A DNA stretch of 64,000 nucleotides from positions 4,179,535-4,243,534 of the forward strand of contig NZ_AZUP01000001.1 of NCBI RefSeq assembly GCF_000527135.1, written 5' to 3'. The notes beneath the pieces were generated by a model, which was not told the DNA's origin, did not search any database, and worked only from the letters and a program-made list of their open reading frames with translations. A program made the translations under genes and the position numbers. The DNA is from Methyloversatilis discipulorum. GTDB taxonomy: Bacteria; Pseudomonadota; Gammaproteobacteria; Burkholderiales; Rhodocyclaceae. Positions 62,745 to 64,000 of this stretch are shown one piece after another. Position 1 is the stretch's first letter; every line of letters starts with the position of its first letter.

Positions 62745-63425
62745 CTAATAGATCACTTCGACGAGACCGCCCGGACGTGCTACGCCGCTCACCACCTGAC
62801 CGCTGCCGGTGCGGATCTGCACTGTCTGGCCTGACTGCGCGGTGGCCAGCGCACGGCCATCGTGACTGACCGAGAAGCCGTTGCCGCGTGCGAACAGTTT
62901 CACGATCTGCCCCTGTTGCACGGCGACCGGTGCGCGCAGCCAGTCGGCGCGCAGCGGCTGGCCGGCACCGATGGCGACATTCACCGACTGCCCGACGGCC
63001 TGCTGAGGATCGGTAATCATGTTCGGCGGCAGTTCGGTGAGGTCGCCGCGCATGAAGGCGTAATCGCCGTCGGCCACCACCTGGCCACGGCCCAGCGCGC
63101 GCGCTGCGACGAGATAGTCACCTTCGATGCGAACGCGCGACGGAATGTAGACGGTCCAGTTGGCGCCGGCGAGGCAGCGTACGCCGACGCTGACGCGACC
63201 CCAGGGTCGGGCGCCCGGCGGCAGGAAGGGCTCGTGCGCCGTGCAGGCTGCCAACGCGATCCGCGCGTCCGGCTGGCCGACTTCGACCACAGCCTTGCCC
63301 GGCATGCTTGCCGCCTGCGCGGTCAGGTACTGGCTGACGGTAGCGCGCAGCGCCTCCGGTGAGGTCTGTGCCTGCGCGCTGGAGCACAGGGCAAGCAGCA
63401 GCATGAGAAGAGGACGGCGGAACAT
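62745..63425 (-). CDS. flgA: Flagellar P-ring assembly chaperone FlgA
   Basis: A 226-aa FlgA. A signal peptide (~1-20, RRPLLMLLLALCSSAQA) sends it to the periplasm. A SAF-like domain (VAARALGRGQVVADGDYAF) and C-terminal strands (GQIVKLFARGNGFSVSHDG, VSGVARPGGLVEV) are typical. It helps FlgI assemble the P ring. The start MFRRPLL was selected because GGAG lies about eight bases before it. It is divergent from flgB and separated from flgM by 142 bp. Confidence 0.93.
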   Translation of the reverse strand: MFRRPLLMLLLALCSSAQAQTSPEALRATVSQYLTAQAASMPGKAVVEVGQPDARIALAACTAHEPFLPPGARPWGRVSVGVRCLAGANWTVYIPSRVRIEGDYLVAARALGRGQVVADGDYAFMRGDLTELPPNMITDPQQAVGQSVNVAIGAGQPLRADWLRAPVAVQQGQIVKLFARGNGFSVSHDGRALATAQSGQTVQIRTGSGQVVSGVARPGGLVEVIY

Positions 63426-63466
63426 GGACGGATCTCCTGGCGATGGATGCATTCGATCACGCCGCT

Positions 63467-63482
63467 TGCAAGGTCGATGCCG
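63467..63482 (-). promoter_or_regulatory. Candidate sigma-54 promoter of flgA
   Basis: On the minus strand CGGCATCGACCTTGCA keeps GG and GC 10 bp apart and the TTGCA -12 box; the -24 box is only partial. It lies about 40 bp before flgA. Confidence 0.45.
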
Positions 63483-63705
63483 GAAATAGCGGGTGAAGCA
63501 CAGTTCTGTTCCGCTGCGCGGTGCCCGGAGCGAGCCGTGCGCCCGTTGCCGCAGGGAAAATCCTTTTCCGGCAAGGGTTTGAAGGCGGGTTGTTCGGTTT
63601 TGCGCGGCAAACCTTGCCGCTTCGAGGCGGCAGAAGACGAGGAAAGGCGGGGTGCGAACAGTCCTTTTTTGCCGTTTCCGGCAGCACCTCGGCGCTTAAA
63701 GTCAT

Positions 63706-63721
63706 TGGCACGATAGCTGCA
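63706..63721 (+). promoter_or_regulatory. Candidate sigma-54 promoter of flgB
   Basis: TGGCACG (63706-63712), four bases, CTGCA (63717-63721): the -24 box is perfect and the -12 box has one mismatch. It ends 14 bp before the flgB ATG, which is close. A weak FliA-like pattern, TAAAGTCA (63697-63704), 11 bp, GCTGCAAT, overlaps it. Confidence 0.55.
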
Positions 63722-63735
63722 ATGGACTGCACATC

Positions 63736-64000
63736 ATGCCGACACCTCTCGACCGACATCTCAACCTGCATCAAGCCGCCCTCGGCGTGCGCGCCGCGCG
63801 CCAGCAGCAGCTGGCGTCGAACATCGCCAACGCCGATACGCCGCACTACAAGGCACGCGATATCGAGTTCCGGAGTGCGCTCGAAAGCGCGCTGGGCGGC
63901 AAGCTCGGTGGGCCGGTGGAACTGGCGCGTACTTCCAGCTCGCACATCGAAGCCAAGGGCAGCGGCGCACTTGATCAGTCGATGAAGTACCGCACCGAAA
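63736..64000 (+). CDS. flgB: Flagellar basal-body rod protein FlgB (partial)
   Basis: The first ~88 residues of FlgB, cut by the right edge. The start MPTPLDRHLNLHQAALGVRA and the rod/hook signature QQLASNIANADTPHYKARDIEF are typical of proximal rod proteins, which form the drive shaft in the periplasm. It heads what is normally a flgBCDEFGHIJKL operon. The ATG at 63736 has no strong ribosome binding site in the short leader. Confidence 0.93.
   Translation, partial: MPTPLDRHLNLHQAALGVRAARQQQLASNIANADTPHYKARDIEFRSALESALGGKLGGPVELARTSSSHIEAKGSGALDQSMKYRTE

Larger units (their letters stand above)
63426..63735. other. 310-bp flgA-flgB divergent region
   Basis: Holds the two candidate sigma-54 sites and repeated short GGCAA/TTGCC and TTTTCCGGC-like elements (around 63560-63580 and 63670-63685) that could bind an activator. 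No coding potential was recognised. Confidence 0.5.

Overview
The window is GC-rich, densely coded bacterial DNA. Its gene families and order (malonate decarboxylase, trpGDC, flhDC-motAB-che, flhB-flhA-flhF-flhG-fliA, flgAMN) point to a motile betaproteobacterium, most likely near the Rhodocyclales (Azoarcus/Thauera/Methyloversatilis-like). That placement is inferred from gene content, not from a phylogeny. I saw no tRNA, rRNA, CRISPR array, insertion sequence or prophage.

Region 1 (1-7.1 kb, mostly minus strand) is a malonate uptake and catabolism operon. In transcription order it holds a TRAP transporter (dctP, dctQ, dctM) and then mdcA, mdcC, mdcD and mdcE, with mdcE cut by the left edge. 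A divergent FadR/FCD-type GntR regulator sits upstream, and a perfect palindrome lies between it and the operon. Region 2 (7.1-9.8 kb) is trpG-trpD-trpC with its own candidate promoter and no trpE beside it. Region 3 (9.8-18.1 kb) is mixed: a Spy-like periplasmic protein, an HDOD protein with a degenerate kinase module, an HNH endonuclease, a TonB-like orphan, a Tat-type Rieske protein, a MASE1-PAS histidine kinase and a NUDIX hydrolase.

Region 4 (18.1-64 kb) is almost entirely motility and signalling. It starts with two c-di-GMP response regulators (HDOD-REC-GGDEF and REC-degenerate GGDEF-EAL) and continues with the master regulator flhDC and the stator motAB. A first chemotaxis cluster follows: an MCP-like protein with a CheZ-like motif, cheY, cheA, cheW, two MCPs, cheR, cheD, cheB and a STAS protein. 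Next come three more MCPs and a second cluster (cheV, cheV, cheY, cheZ, cheA). After that are two small proteins, flhB, another MCP, a glycine-zipper protein, flhA, flhF, flhG, fliA and a second stator pair (motC, motD). The window ends with a lipoprotein and flgN, flgM and flgA on the minus strand, diverging from flgB, which runs off the right edge.

Twelve sites resembling the sigma-28 (FliA) promoter, T(C/A)AAG-type -35 and G(C/T)CGTAA-type -10 spaced 11-12 bp apart, were read by eye. Nearly all lie just upstream of chemotaxis, stator or c-di-GMP genes, so FliA (encoded here) probably controls most of the region, with FlgM (also here) as its anti-sigma factor. The observations most worth pursuing are the MCP-CheZ hybrid, a four-copy aromatic-Gly-Phe motif in the CheA1 linker, degenerate catalytic motifs in FlhG and in the HDOD kinase, near-identical 3' ends of two MCP genes ending in a CheR-tether-like tail, a rearranged second chemotaxis cluster, and a 116-residue orphan with a strong FliA-type promoter.
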